A stretch of 64,000 nucleotides of DNA from Paraburkholderia bryophila (lineage in GTDB: Bacteria; Pseudomonadota; Gammaproteobacteria; Burkholderiales; Burkholderiaceae): NCBI RefSeq assembly GCF_003269035.1, contig NZ_QLTK01000019.1:62001-126000 (forward strand), read 5' to 3'. This document shows positions 26,650-35,247 of the stretch, one piece after another. Both the position numbers and the translations under genes were made by a program. The notes under the pieces were generated by a model that did no database searches, was not told the origin of the DNA, and was given only the letters and a program-made list of their open reading frames with translations. Every line of letters begins with the position of its first letter. Position 1 is the stretch's first letter.

Positions 26650-27342
26650 ATGCAAACTTCAACCCGGCAGAAAACCGTTCTTCTCATCGGCGCATCGCGC
26701 GGCCTCGGATTGGCGATGACCGCCGAATACCTCAAGCGCGGCTGGCGCGTGATTGCCACCGGGCGGGCGACGTCGACGGAAAAGCTTCGCCACCTGAGCG
26801 GCGCGCTCGAAGTCGAAACCGTCGACATCACGCTGCCGGAACAGGTCGCGGATTTACGCGCCCGGCTCGCGGACCGGCAGATCGATGTGCTGTTCGTCAA
26901 CGCGGGCGTGAAGAACGACGATCGCGAAACCATCGCCGACGTGTCGACCGACGAATTCATCCGCGTGATGGTGACGAACTCGCTGAGCCCCATGCGAGTC
27001 GTCGAAGCGTTCCAGGACCTCGTCGCGCCGGACGGCACGATCGGCGTGATGTCGTCGGGACAGGGCAGCGTCACGAACAACGTCAACGGGCAGTACGAGG
27101 TTTATCGCGGCAGCAAGGCCGCCCTGAACATGTTCATGCGCAGTTTCGCGGCGCGTCACGCCGACGACCCGCGCACCTTGCTATTGATGGCGCCGGGCTG
27201 GGTGCGAACCGACATGGGCGGACCTGAAGCGCGTTTGAGTATCGAGGAAAGTATTCCGAACCTGTTGAACACGATCGACGCGTATGCGGGACGCTCGGGA
27301 TTGCATTACCTCGATTACCTCGGACGGGTGGTTCCGTGGTGA
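26650..27342 (+). CDS. SDR family oxidoreductase
   Basis: A 230-residue short-chain dehydrogenase. The cofactor motif is GASRGLG (14-20), NAG at 84-86, and the catalytic pair is Tyr152/Lys156 in YRGSK. GWVRTDMGGPEA after the active site is common in the CsgA-like/C-factor SDRs. Its substrate is unknown. The start MQTSTRQ is taken with GGGATCGCTCAC upstream. Expressed divergently from the LysR gene and probably under its control. Confidence 0.87.
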   Translation: MQTSTRQKTVLLIGASRGLGLAMTAEYLKRGWRVIATGRATSTEKLRHLSGALEVETVDITLPEQVADLRARLADRQIDVLFVNAGVKNDDRETIADVSTDEFIRVMVTNSLSPMRVVEAFQDLVAPDGTIGVMSSGQGSVTNNVNGQYEVYRGSKAALNMFMRSFAARHADDPRTLLLMAPGWVRTDMGGPEARLSIEESIPNLLNTIDAYAGRSGLHYLDYLGRVVPW

Positions 27343-27417
27343 CGGGTGACGCGACACGCCGCTTGCTCGCCGGGGAACAGGCGACCAAGGGGGTGATCCA
27401 GGCTGCAACCCAGGCGA

Positions 27418-27969
27418 CTACTCAGGCGCGCTGCGCGCCGCCGTCTCCAGAATCGGCAACACCTCGTCGGCCCATGCGAGCCAACCCTGTTCCGTCAGGA
27501 TCCCGCCGCGCAAAACCGCATGCTGCAGCTTCTGCGCGATCGACAACTCGCTCGCCGCGAAGTCCCGCTGTTCGATCTCGAGATAGGTGTCCAACTTAGC
27601 CCGATGCTCGGCGATCAGCCGGCGTAATTCCCGATCCACCCCATGCGGACCGATGACGGATTCCGCCCTGAGCTTGATCAGCAGGGCGCGGCTCGCGTCG
27701 CCGTCCGTGGTGGGCTCCGCCACCCAGCGCGCCAGTTCGTCCTGCCCCGGCGCCAGCACCTGATACAGCCGGCGGCGGCGCTTGCCGCCTGCTTCGTCGT
27801 CGCTCGCCACGATCCAGCCCGCCTCGGCCATGCGCCCGAGTTCGCGGTAGATCTGCTGATGACTGGCATGCCAGAAATAGCCGATGGACTTGTCGAAGCG
27901 CCGCGCAAGGTCGTAGCCGCTGGAAGGCTTTTCCAGCAGCGAAGTGAGGAGGGCATGTTGAATGGACAT
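27418..27969 (-). CDS. PadR family transcriptional regulator
   Basis: A 183-residue regulator. The PadR winged helix is at ~1-80 (SIQHALLTSLLEKPSSGYDLARRFDKSIGYFWHASHQQIYRELGRM, then the basic wing GGKRRRRLY), followed by the helical dimerisation domain (LDTYLEIEQRDF etc.). PadR proteins usually repress a divergent gene and release DNA upon binding phenolic or planar ligands. ATG 27978 three codons upstream is an alternative start. Two palindromes in the divergent region (28010-28068) are its likely operators. Confidence 0.9.
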   Translation of the reverse strand: MSIQHALLTSLLEKPSSGYDLARRFDKSIGYFWHASHQQIYRELGRMAEAGWIVASDDEAGGKRRRRLYQVLAPGQDELARWVAEPTTDGDASRALLIKLRAESVIGPHGVDRELRRLIAEHRAKLDTYLEIEQRDFAASELSIAQKLQHAVLRGGILTEQGWLAWADEVLPILETAARSAPE

Positions 27970-28009
27970 GGCGGCCATTCTAGCGGTTGGTGTCCAGGGC
28001 GCAAAACTT

Positions 28010-28027
28010 TATGCACTCAGTTGCATA
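28010..28027. promoter_or_regulatory. Candidate PadR operator 1
   Basis: TATGCACTCAGTTGCATA, an imperfect 18-bp palindrome. It nearly copies the second site 41 bp downstream. Both lie in the PadR/NTF2 divergent promoter region. Confidence 0.6.
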
Positions 28028-28050
28028 TCGAGCGGTATCTCGCTATTCTT

Positions 28051-28068
28051 TATGCAACCAGTTGCGTA
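28051..28068. promoter_or_regulatory. Candidate PadR operator 2
   Basis: TATGCAACCAGTTGCGTA, arms TATGCAAC/GTTGCGTA matching at 7 of 8 positions. It sits 30 bp before the GTG start of the NTF2-fold gene, a position suited to repression. Confidence 0.65.
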
Positions 28069-28098
28069 TTGTTCAACGCCTGTATCAAGGAGACCGAC

Positions 28099-28542
28099 GT
28101 GGAAGCACACCCCTTATCCGAAGCCGCGCAGCGCACGCTGTCGGCCTGGCACGACCTTTTGCAACGTAATGCGATGGACGAGCTGGACCCGTTGCTGGCC
28201 GACAGCATCGTGTTCCGCTCGCCGGTTGCGCACACCTCCTATCCGGGCAAAGCGGCCATCCGGCTGATTTTGCAAACGGTCAACGGCGTGTTTCGCCAAT
28301 TCGAGTACCACCGCCGTTTCGTCAGCGAAGACGGCCGCAGCGTGGTGCTGGAGTTCAGCGCCGAAGTCGACGGCAAATCGCTCAAGGGCATCGACATGTT
28401 GCGCTTCGACGAGAGCGGCAAGATCGAAGAATTCGAGGTCATGGTGCGTCCCATGAGCGGCTTGCAGGCGTTGGCGGAGCAGATGGGCGCGCAACTGGCC
28501 ACGGCCCAGGCCGTGCTTACAGGCAAGTCCGACGCGGCCTGA
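28099..28542 (+). CDS. NTF2-like / SnoaL-like domain protein
   Basis: A 147-residue protein of the cone-shaped NTF2 fold: helix AAQRTLSAWHDLLQRNAMDELDPLLADSIVFRSPVAHT, then strands including FEYHRRFVSEDGRSVVLEFSAEVDG and IDMLRFDESGKIEEFEVMVRPMSGLQAL. Small members act as isomerases, cyclases or ligand-binding proteins. It starts with GTG at 28099 behind AAGGAGACCGAC, a strong site; a longer frame upstream crosses the PadR gene and is not real. It probably forms an operon with the nitronate monooxygenase, under PadR control. Confidence 0.82.
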   Translation: MEAHPLSEAAQRTLSAWHDLLQRNAMDELDPLLADSIVFRSPVAHTSYPGKAAIRLILQTVNGVFRQFEYHRRFVSEDGRSVVLEFSAEVDGKSLKGIDMLRFDESGKIEEFEVMVRPMSGLQALAEQMGAQLATAQAVLTGKSDAA

Positions 28543-28657
28543 TCGGCCGCACGTGCGCTTTGCCGACGGCGCGGGTCATCGCCGAACTTGCCGCCGGCTT
28601 GATGCCGAAGCGTTGCCGGCCAGCACCGAACACCATTCCTTCCTCGCAGGAAAACTC

Positions 28658-29644
28658 ATGTCCTTACCCGCGTTACTGAAAGGCCGCCTCGCGCTGCCGA
28701 TGATCTGCTCGCCGCTGTTCATCATCTCCAACCCCGAGCTCGTGATCGCGCAATGCAAGGCCGGTGTGGTCGGCTCGTTCCCGGCCCTCAACGCGCGGCC
28801 CGGCCCGGTGCTGGAGCAATGGCTCGAGCGCATCACGAACGAACTGGCCGAGCACGACGCGCGGCATCCGGAGCGGCCGGCCGCGCCGTTCGCGGTCAAT
28901 CAGATCGTGCATAAGTCGAACAACCGGCTGGAGCACGACCTCGAGTTGTGCGCCAGATACAAGGTGCCGATCACCATCACGTCGCTCGGCGCGCGCGAGG
29001 ACGTGAACCGTTCGGTGCATGCGTACGGCGGCATCGTGCTGCACGACGTGATCGACAATACGTTCGCCAGGAAAGCGATCGACAAGGGCGCGGACGGCCT
29101 GATCGCGGTCGCCGCGGGCGCGGGTGGGCATGCGGGCCGGCTGTCGCCGTTCGCGCTGCTGCACGAGATCCGCGAATGGTTCGACGGCCCGTTGGCGCTG
29201 TCCGGCGCGATCGCCAGCGGCGACGCGATTCTGGCCGCGCAGGCGGCCGGCGCCGACCTCGCCTATATCGGCTCGGCCTTTATCGCAACGTCGGAAGCCA
29301 ATGCGGACGAACGCTACAAGCAGATGATCGTCGACAGCACGGCGGCGGACATCGTGTACTCCAATCTGTTTACCGGCGTGCATGGCAACTACCTGCGCCA
29401 CAGTATTGCCAACGCCGGACTGGATCCGGATGCGCTGCCGGAGTCCGATCCGTCCACCATGAACTTCAGCGCCGAGAACGTCAGCAAGGCCAAGGCATGG
29501 CGCGATATCTGGGGCGCCGGCCAGGGCGTGGGCGCGGTCAAGCAGGTCGTGCCTGCGGCGGAACGGGTGGCGCGCTTCGTCGATGAATATCGGGCTGCGC
29601 GCGACCGGCTGGAACTCGCGTCGGGGCTGGTTCGCGCGCGCTGA
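28658..29644 (+). CDS. Nitronate monooxygenase (NPD-type flavoprotein)
   Basis: A 328-residue FMN-dependent TIM-barrel protein. PMICSPLFIISNPELVIAQ near the start, GADGLIAVAAGAGGHAGRLSPFALLHEI with the active-site His region, GPLALSGAIASGDAILAAQAAGAD (FMN phosphate), and YIGSAFIATSEA are the family signatures. These enzymes oxidise alkyl nitronates to carbonyls and nitrite, or act as 2-nitropropane dioxygenases. The start at 28658 follows GGAAAACTC. Its partner is the NTF2-like gene 115 bp upstream. Physiological substrate unknown. Confidence 0.9.
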   Translation: MSLPALLKGRLALPMICSPLFIISNPELVIAQCKAGVVGSFPALNARPGPVLEQWLERITNELAEHDARHPERPAAPFAVNQIVHKSNNRLEHDLELCARYKVPITITSLGAREDVNRSVHAYGGIVLHDVIDNTFARKAIDKGADGLIAVAAGAGGHAGRLSPFALLHEIREWFDGPLALSGAIASGDAILAAQAAGADLAYIGSAFIATSEANADERYKQMIVDSTAADIVYSNLFTGVHGNYLRHSIANAGLDPDALPESDPSTMNFSAENVSKAKAWRDIWGAGQGVGAVKQVVPAAERVARFVDEYRAARDRLELASGLVRAR

Positions 29645-29659
29645 GGCGAGCAGAAATAG

Positions 29660-29683
29660 AAAAACGCCCCGTAGGGCGTTTTT
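29660..29683. terminator. Intrinsic terminator after nitronate monooxygenase
   Basis: AAAAACGCCC, loop CGTA, GGGCGTTTTT. Symmetric A and T runs allow it to stop transcription from both the monooxygenase and the convergent porin gene. Confidence 0.85.
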
Positions 29684-29696
29684 CCTGAATCTCGAA

Positions 29697-29724
29697 CCGG
29701 CGAGACGCTCGCGCTTCTCGCCGG
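29697..29724. terminator. Second hairpin between monooxygenase and porin
   Basis: CCGGCGAGA (29697-29705) pairs with TCTCGCCGG (29716-29724). It immediately follows the porin stop on the minus strand. Confidence 0.5.
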
Positions 29725-29736
29725 CAAAGACCCGCT

Positions 29737-30897
29737 TTAGAACTTGTGACGGATGCCGACGCGGAACGCCAGTTGGTTGTCAGCCGTGCCCGAGTTACCG
29801 AAGTAGCTCGTGCTCGAACCGATCTGTGCTGCCAGGTTCGACGAACCGACGCGGCCCGAAGCGATCTGGTAGATACCCAGTGCGTACACGTCCGTACGCT
29901 TGCTCAGCGCGTAGTCGAGGCTCAGGTCGCCCTGGTTGAAGTGACCCGTGTTCGAGCCGCTCAGGTGCATGTACGTGTAGCCCGCGCCTGCCGTCAGAGC
30001 CGGCGTGAATGCGTACTTCGCGCCTGCTTCATACGCTGCGAACGTCGTCGACGCGCCCGTGATCGGCGAGAAGTGCGTGTTGGTGTACAACGCCCACAGC
30101 GTCGCTGCGCCGATCGAGTAACGGCCGCCAACGCCGAACGTACGCAGATCGCGCACGGTGTTGAGCGTCAGGTTCGAGATAGCCGTCGAGAAAGCCGGCG
30201 TTGCCTGGCCCGGGTAACGGATGTCCGTGTACGCTGCGCCGACGCCGAACGGGCCGTTTGCGTAGTTCACGCCGAAGCTGTAAGCACGCGACGAACCTGC
30301 CACCGTTGCCGTTGCCGGGCCGGTTGCCGGTGCGCCTGCGAAAGCGCCAGCCTGATTCGAGAAGCCGTACATCGCGCCGAACGTCAGGCCCGCGAAATTC
30401 GCGCTGCTGAACTTGACTGCGTTGTTGATGCGGCTCGACGTCAGTTGGTCGATGTCGTTGATGTGGTAAGCGTAGTTACCCGCGACGGTCTGGCCGCCGG
30501 TCGAGTAGTTGCCACCCAGGTAGTCGGTCGAGAACGAGTACTGGCGACCGAACGTCACCGAGCCGACGTTGTTTTGCGACAGACCGACATAAGCTTGACG
30601 GCCGAACAGCGCGCCGCCCTGGCCGAGCGTGCCGTTGCCGCTGTTGAAACCGCTTTCCAGCACGAACAGTGCCTTCAGGCCGCCCCCCAGATCTTCCGTG
30701 CCGCGCAGGCCCCAACGGCTGCCTTGGGCAACGCCGTCGTCGTACTTGACGAGCTTGTCGTGACCGCTGGCGGTCTTCGAGTTGTTGGCGTAGCTGATAC
30801 CAGCGTCGATCAGGCCGTACAGCGTGACGCTGCTTTGTGCGTGAGCGGCGGAAGCGAAGACTGCGAGCGTAGCGGCGGCAAATACTTTCTTGTTCAA
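29737..30897 (-). CDS. Gram-negative porin (trimeric, OmpC/Omp32-type)
   Basis: A 386-residue outer-membrane protein. Signal peptide MNKKVFAAATLAVFASAAHA is cleaved before QSSVTLYGLIDAG, the usual mature start of Burkholderia porins. Then come about 16 amphipathic strands with SRWGLRGTEDLGGGLKALF and FGRQAYVGL, and a C-terminal strand ending in Phe. It lets small solutes diffuse across the outer membrane. Translation starts at TTG 30897 after CCGGAGAAAGTC; the longer frame to 31107 has no signal. Two terminators follow it. Confidence 0.93.
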   Translation of the reverse strand: MNKKVFAAATLAVFASAAHAQSSVTLYGLIDAGISYANNSKTASGHDKLVKYDDGVAQGSRWGLRGTEDLGGGLKALFVLESGFNSGNGTLGQGGALFGRQAYVGLSQNNVGSVTFGRQYSFSTDYLGGNYSTGGQTVAGNYAYHINDIDQLTSSRINNAVKFSSANFAGLTFGAMYGFSNQAGAFAGAPATGPATATVAGSSRAYSFGVNYANGPFGVGAAYTDIRYPGQATPAFSTAISNLTLNTVRDLRTFGVGGRYSIGAATLWALYTNTHFSPITGASTTFAAYEAGAKYAFTPALTAGAGYTYMHLSGSNTGHFNQGDLSLDYALSKRTDVYALGIYQIASGRVGSSNLAAQIGSSTSYFGNSGTADNQLAFRVGIRHKF

Positions 30898-31195
30898 GAC
30901 TTTCTCCGGATAAAAAATTGAGCAGATCGTCAGCCCTGCTCTTTGGCAAGGTCGTGCGATGGGCCGAAATTTAAGGGAACGCAGAGTAAGGTATGTGACA
31001 GGTTCGCTTATTTTTGAAATCTGTCGCGCCGGCGCGACACTCACATAGCTTTGCGCGGCGAATTCGCGCAAGCCGCGCCGCACATAAGCTTTTTCTCTTT
31101 TCGCCATCTAAGCGTGTGAAAAACGATTTGTTTTGCGGGCGGCTTGCGCATGCGAGGATGCGTCCCTACCAATTACATCGCTGTGGGGAAAACGT

Positions 31196-32002
31196 ATGCA
31201 ACGCCGGACAATCATCCAGAATCTGCTCGCTATCGCCGCCGTTTCGCTGACGGCAACGTTTGCACACGCTGCGGACAAGGAACTCAAGATCGGCACGATG
31301 AGCGGCCCGGACGCGCAGATCTGGTCGGTCGTGACCAAAGTCGCGGCGCGCGAAGGTCTGAACGTGAAGGTGATCGAATTCAACGATTACGTGCAGCCGA
31401 ACGCCGCGCTCGACTCGGGCGATCTCGACGCCAACGGTTTCCAGCATCAACCGTTTCTGGATAGCCAGATCAAGCAGCGCGGCTACAAGATCGTCAACGT
31501 CGGCCTGACCTACGTCTCGCCGATGGGCTTCTATTCGAAGAAATTCAAGTCGCTCAAGGACTTGCCGGAAGGTGCGAAGGTCGGCATCCAGAACGATCCG
31601 TCGAACGGTAATCGCGCGTTGCTGCTGTTGCAGAAGTACGGCGTGATCAAGCTGAAGCCGGGCGTCGGCACGAACGGCGTCAACGCGACGCCGCTCGATG
31701 TCGCGGAGAATCCGAAGAAAATCAAGCTGGTCGAGCTGGATGCCGCGCAATTGCCGCGCGCGCTCGACGACCTCGACGCGGCCTCGATCAACACCGACTA
31801 CGCGGTCAAGGCCGGCCTGCAGCCGACCAAAGACGCGATCGCGATCGAAGACCTGAAGGGCCCGTATGCGAATCTGATCGCCGTGCGCGTGCAGGATCGC
31901 AATCAGCCGTGGGTGAAGAAGCTGGTCGCGGCGTATGAGTCGGACGAAGTGCGCAAGTACATCGACACGCAGTTCAAGGGCGCGATTATTCCCGCGTTCT
32001 GA
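31196..32002 (+). CDS. MetQ/NlpA family binding protein
   Basis: A 268-residue periplasmic binding protein of the NlpA family that carries methionine in MetNIQ systems. Signal MQRRTIIQNLLAIAAVSLTA ends at AHA-A near residue 25; no lipobox Cys is present, unlike most MetQ. The domain runs ELKIGTMSGPDAQIWSVVTK, VKVIEFNDYVQPNAALDSGDLDANGFQHQPFLD, and IQNDPSNGNRALLLLQ. The start follows GGGGAAAACGT. No metN or metI is beside it, so it works with an importer encoded elsewhere or binds another ligand. Confidence 0.87.
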   Translation: MQRRTIIQNLLAIAAVSLTATFAHAADKELKIGTMSGPDAQIWSVVTKVAAREGLNVKVIEFNDYVQPNAALDSGDLDANGFQHQPFLDSQIKQRGYKIVNVGLTYVSPMGFYSKKFKSLKDLPEGAKVGIQNDPSNGNRALLLLQKYGVIKLKPGVGTNGVNATPLDVAENPKKIKLVELDAAQLPRALDDLDAASINTDYAVKAGLQPTKDAIAIEDLKGPYANLIAVRVQDRNQPWVKKLVAAYESDEVRKYIDTQFKGAIIPAF

Positions 32003-32040
32003 GCGATGGCTGCATAAACGCAAAACGCATAAACGCATAA

Positions 32041-32067
32041 ACGCCCGCTGTTTCAGCGGGCGTTTTT
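32041..32067. terminator. Intrinsic terminator after the MetQ-like gene
   Basis: ACGCCCGCT (32041-32049), loop GTTTC, AGCGGGCGT (32055-32063), then TTTT. It also ends the convergent M14 gene. Three copies of CGCATAAA lie just before it. Confidence 0.85.
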
Positions 32068-32133
32068 GCGTCGAGAGGCTTGCAGCCGTACCAGTCCGAC
32101 CCGATCCGACCTGAGTTCAGCGAGCCTCGATGC

Positions 32134-33249
32134 TCAATTGCTCAGCAACGAACCGCTTCTAAAGGCCTTCGCCCCGGCAATCCGCGCGAACTCCAGCCCG
32201 GCCGTCGCGAAGCGCGTCAGGTGCCGCGCGTACAGCACACCGGCCACGCTGCTCTTCAACGTCACGACGCGATCGGTCAGCGGATCGACGATATCGGCGA
32301 TTGCATGCCCGGCGTCGACCCAGGTGCCGACTTCGCAGCGGTACACCAGCACGCCGCTGATCGGCGCGACGATCGGCTCGGCGCCGGCCAGCGGCGTGGC
32401 GGCGAATTCGAGCGGGGGCAGCGGGGCGGCCGTCCCGTCGATCACGCCGCGCGAGGTCAGATACTCGACGATCGCCTGCGCGTCGCGCTCGGCGTACTCG
32501 TACGACACCTCGCGCTGGCCGCGCAGTTCGATCGTGACCGAGATCGAGCCGTTTGGAATCGGGAAGCGCTCGCCGAAACGGCCGCGCAGATCCGACCAGC
32601 AGAAGCTGTGAATTTCGTCGAACGGGTTGCCCACGGAATTGAGCGCCAGCAGCGAGGCCTTCGCGTCCAGATAGCGCGCGAGCGGCTCGACTTCCGGCCA
32701 CAGGTCGGGGTTCGTGTAGAGGTGCATCGCGGCTTCCCAGTCGCAATGCAGATCGAGCACGACGTCGGCGTCGTACGAGAGTTTTTGCAGCGCCAGACGT
32801 TGCGATTCGAGTTCGGTTTCCGGCTTTTGCGCGTCGAGCGCTTCACGCATGGCGGTGCGGATGGCGCTGCGATTGGCGTCGACGTCGTCGGTGAGGCGTG
32901 CCTCGATCACCGGTTGCACCAGCGCCGACAGATCGTGGAAATTGCGGTTGAAGTTCTGTGCGGTGTTGGTTTCGAAGCGGCCCGTCAGATGGCCGAGAAA
33001 GTGCTGATTCAGGCCGATGGGGTTGGCCACCGGCACGATCACGACTTCGCCGCGCACCTTGCCGGCGGCTTCCAGCGCGGCCAGCTTGCGGCGCAGTTCC
33101 CACGACACCAGCATGCCGGGCAACTCGTCGGCGTGCAGCGACGACTGGATATAAATCTTCTGCCCGCCGCCGGAACCGTAATGAAAACTCGTCAGGTTAC
33201 GGGCAGTGCCGAGCGTCGGGGCAATCAGCGGATGGGTTTGGGTTTGCAT
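32134..33249 (-). CDS. Succinylglutamate desuccinylase/aspartoacylase family (M14) protein
   Basis: A 371-residue zinc amidohydrolase. Zinc ligands are visible as H39-x-x-E42 in SSLHADELPG and H168 in VVLDLHCDW; NRNF at 101-104 and TIELRGQ (catalytic Glu) complete the site. The C-terminal ~90 residues form a barrel-sandwich domain (APISGVLVYRCEVGTWVDAG) like biotinyl/lipoyl folds, an addition common in this subfamily. It removes an acyl group from an amino acid. The start could also be 33279. It lies behind the amino-acid binding protein gene. Confidence 0.87.
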   Translation of the reverse strand: MQTQTHPLIAPTLGTARNLTSFHYGSGGGQKIYIQSSLHADELPGMLVSWELRRKLAALEAAGKVRGEVVIVPVANPIGLNQHFLGHLTGRFETNTAQNFNRNFHDLSALVQPVIEARLTDDVDANRSAIRTAMREALDAQKPETELESQRLALQKLSYDADVVLDLHCDWEAAMHLYTNPDLWPEVEPLARYLDAKASLLALNSVGNPFDEIHSFCWSDLRGRFGERFPIPNGSISVTIELRGQREVSYEYAERDAQAIVEYLTSRGVIDGTAAPLPPLEFAATPLAGAEPIVAPISGVLVYRCEVGTWVDAGHAIADIVDPLTDRVVTLKSSVAGVLYARHLTRFATAGLEFARIAGAKAFRSGSLLSN

Positions 33250-33444
33250 GGTCTTCGGAGTCGCGGGCAAGCGAGGCATGCCGCGCTATGTCGTTGATTT
33301 CAGTGGGAAAGCAGGTTGGATGGCAATGCAAGAGCGAGGCGGAGGCGGCGCGTGCGGCGCGCCTCGACCGCACGATCTTAGCCGATCTGCCGCGCGGCGT
33401 GCGTCAACCGGGCGGTGCAATGTGGCACAAGCCGGCACAAACGA

Positions 33445-33473
33445 AACGGGCCCCGCGTGTGGCGGAGCCCGTT
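33445..33473 (-). terminator. Hairpin between binding protein and M14 genes
   Basis: AACGGGC (33445-33451) pairs with GCCCGTT (33467-33473) and the stem continues with CCGC/GGCGG. It lies 44 bp after the binding-protein stop, so it may attenuate transcription into the M14 gene. Confidence 0.5.
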
Positions 33474-33516
33474 GCCTGCAAGCCGGTACGCGCGCCGCGA
33501 GGCGCGCGAAGAGGGC

Positions 33517-34299
33517 TTAGCTGCCGTACACGTCGAAGTCGAAGTACTTCTTCTCGAGCTTCTTGTACGTACCGTCCTTGATGATGTCGGCGATTGCCTT
33601 GTCGACCTTCGCCTTCAGATCGGTGTCTTCCTTGCGCATGCCGATGCCTGCGCCGTTGCCGAGGACCTTCTCGTCGACGATATCCTTGCCTGCGAACTCG
33701 TAACCGGCGCCGCGCGGCGTCTTCAGGAAGCCGATTTCAGCTTCCACGGCGTCTTGCAGCGACGCGTCCAGACGACCCGACAGCAGGTCGGCATAGACCT
33801 GATCCTGGTTCTGATACGGAACGACCTTCACGCCCTTCGGCTCCCAGTACGTCTTTGCGTAGGTTTCCTGGATCGTGCCCTGCTCGACGCCCACCGCCTT
33901 GCCCTTCAGCGAGTCAGCCGTCGGCATCACGCCCGAACCTTTCTTCGAGACGAGGCGGGTCGGCGTGTTGAACAGTTTCGACGAGAACGCGATCTGTTCG
34001 GCGCGTTGCGGCGTCATGGACATGGACGACAGCACGCCGTCGAACTTCTTCGCCTTCAGGGCCGGGATCATGCCGTCGAAGTCGTTTTCGACCCACACGC
34101 ATTTGGCCTTCAGGCGCGCGCAGATTTCATTGCCGAGGTCGATGTCGAAGCCAACGAGCTTGCCGTCCGAGCCTTTGGACTCGAACGGGGGATAGCTGGC
34201 GTCAACGCCAAAACGGATAGTCGACCAATCTTTAGCGTGTGCGCCAATCGAGACCGTTGCAAGCAGAGCAACCGTCAAAGCCGCTAGCAGTTTTTTCAC
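33517..34299 (-). CDS. Basic amino-acid ABC transporter binding protein (HisJ/ArgT-type)
   Basis: A 260-residue periplasmic protein with signal MKKLLAALTVALLATVSIGAH (cleaved at AHA-K). It matches lysine/arginine/ornithine binding proteins: IRFGVDASYPPFESKGSDGKL, GFDIDLGNEIC, ALKAKKFDGVLSSMSMTPQR, and QDQVYADLLSGRLDA. It starts with GTG 34299 behind GAGGAGTTAAACA. No permease or ATPase genes follow on this strand; the next gene is an M14 desuccinylase. That pairing suggests that an acylated basic amino acid, or arginine degradation by succinylation, is involved, but this is inference. Confidence 0.92.
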   Translation of the reverse strand: MKKLLAALTVALLATVSIGAHAKDWSTIRFGVDASYPPFESKGSDGKLVGFDIDLGNEICARLKAKCVWVENDFDGMIPALKAKKFDGVLSSMSMTPQRAEQIAFSSKLFNTPTRLVSKKGSGVMPTADSLKGKAVGVEQGTIQETYAKTYWEPKGVKVVPYQNQDQVYADLLSGRLDASLQDAVEAEIGFLKTPRGAGYEFAGKDIVDEKVLGNGAGIGMRKEDTDLKAKVDKAIADIIKDGTYKKLEKKYFDFDVYGS

Positions 34300-34487
34300 T
34301 GTTTAACTCCTCGGTGTAGTTCAAATACGCCCGTATGCGGTTTTGCCGCGGCGGGCCGCCCGGCGCGACTCACGACCGGGCTTGGGTGGAAGCCGCCAGC
34401 CGGGGCGGCCAGCAGCGCGCGCCAAGCTTATCAGGTCAAAAATATTGGGAAGCTAGTGAAACACCGGATGGCGAAGGAGGATAGCTT

Positions 34488-34745
34488 TTAACGCGAGAAT
34501 GTGGTGGAGCTTAAAGTGCCGACCGTGCCGCACCAGAGTTCGCCTTTGCCCATCATTTCCGTCTCGCGTGCGCTCATGCCCGCGCAGGCGCCGTGCGAAT
34601 CCTGCAAGTCCTGCGGGCTGGTTGAATCGCGCTGAATACGGGCGAGCGCCGCGCGGTTCATTTCGCCTTGCAGCCAATTGCCAAAACCCATTACCAAACT
34701 GGCCACGACGGCCAGCAACACCCATTCTGTTTTCTTCAAGCGCAT
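34488..34745 (-). CDS. Small exported or anchored hypothetical protein
   Basis: An 85-residue protein with one N-terminal hydrophobic stretch (KTEWVLLAVVASLVMGFGNWL, ~5-25) that could be a membrane anchor or signal. The rest carries two Cys (CAGM, WCGTVG) and no family I know. No good ribosome site precedes ATG 34745. It lies upstream of the binding protein gene on the same strand but 188 bp away. Moderately supported by its hydrophobic pattern only. Confidence 0.45.
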   Translation of the reverse strand: MRLKKTEWVLLAVVASLVMGFGNWLQGEMNRAALARIQRDSTSPQDLQDSHGACAGMSARETEMMGKGELWCGTVGTLSSTTFSR

Positions 34746-35247
34746 TGTGATGGTCTTGTTCGACGACCCGAAAGCCGGTTCGCTTCATGCTTTGCCCACG
34801 ACCATTGCCGGCGTGGGACAAGTTAACGTTATCGGCAGCCGTGCCGCACTTCTTTAAGTATTGCCCACCGCGTGCGCGGCCCGCTAATAGCATAATTTTT
34901 TGGGCATGGTTATCTTTTCGGATGGCGCTATTAAGTGAAGTTGATTACGACCTGTTACTCAGCGCGTGCGTTTCAAGCGGAGACCCGCCAAATTAAAGAT
35001 TTCGCATAAATCGCCGTTAATACGGATGTGCCCGTTTGACCGGTCACGCCAGGTTGCCCGTTTTTCCCGACACCGTCGTGGCCGAAAACAAAATTGTATT
35101 GCTTTAGCGCTATCATCAATGCTCCTCGCGCTCGCTGCCGGCGGCGCAACGAGCGTATCTGTCTGAAGAAAGTCACCGAATACCACCTGCGCGGATCGCC
35201 TCCGCGGGCTGGCGTTCGTCGGCCAGGCCTTCTGCTAAACGGTGTTG
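34746..35247. other. AT-richer intergenic region upstream of the binding-protein/GGDEF pair
   Basis: About 500 bases, visibly less GC-rich than the flanks (for example 34880-35000). The short frames have no credible starts. It must contain the promoter of the 35248-38222 operon. I saw no GEMM-type c-di-GMP riboswitch core. Confidence 0.4.

Noticed and set aside
32011-32040. CGCATAAA repeats as a binding array
   Set aside because: Only three copies over 30 bases and directly before a terminator, so probably a chance or slippage product.
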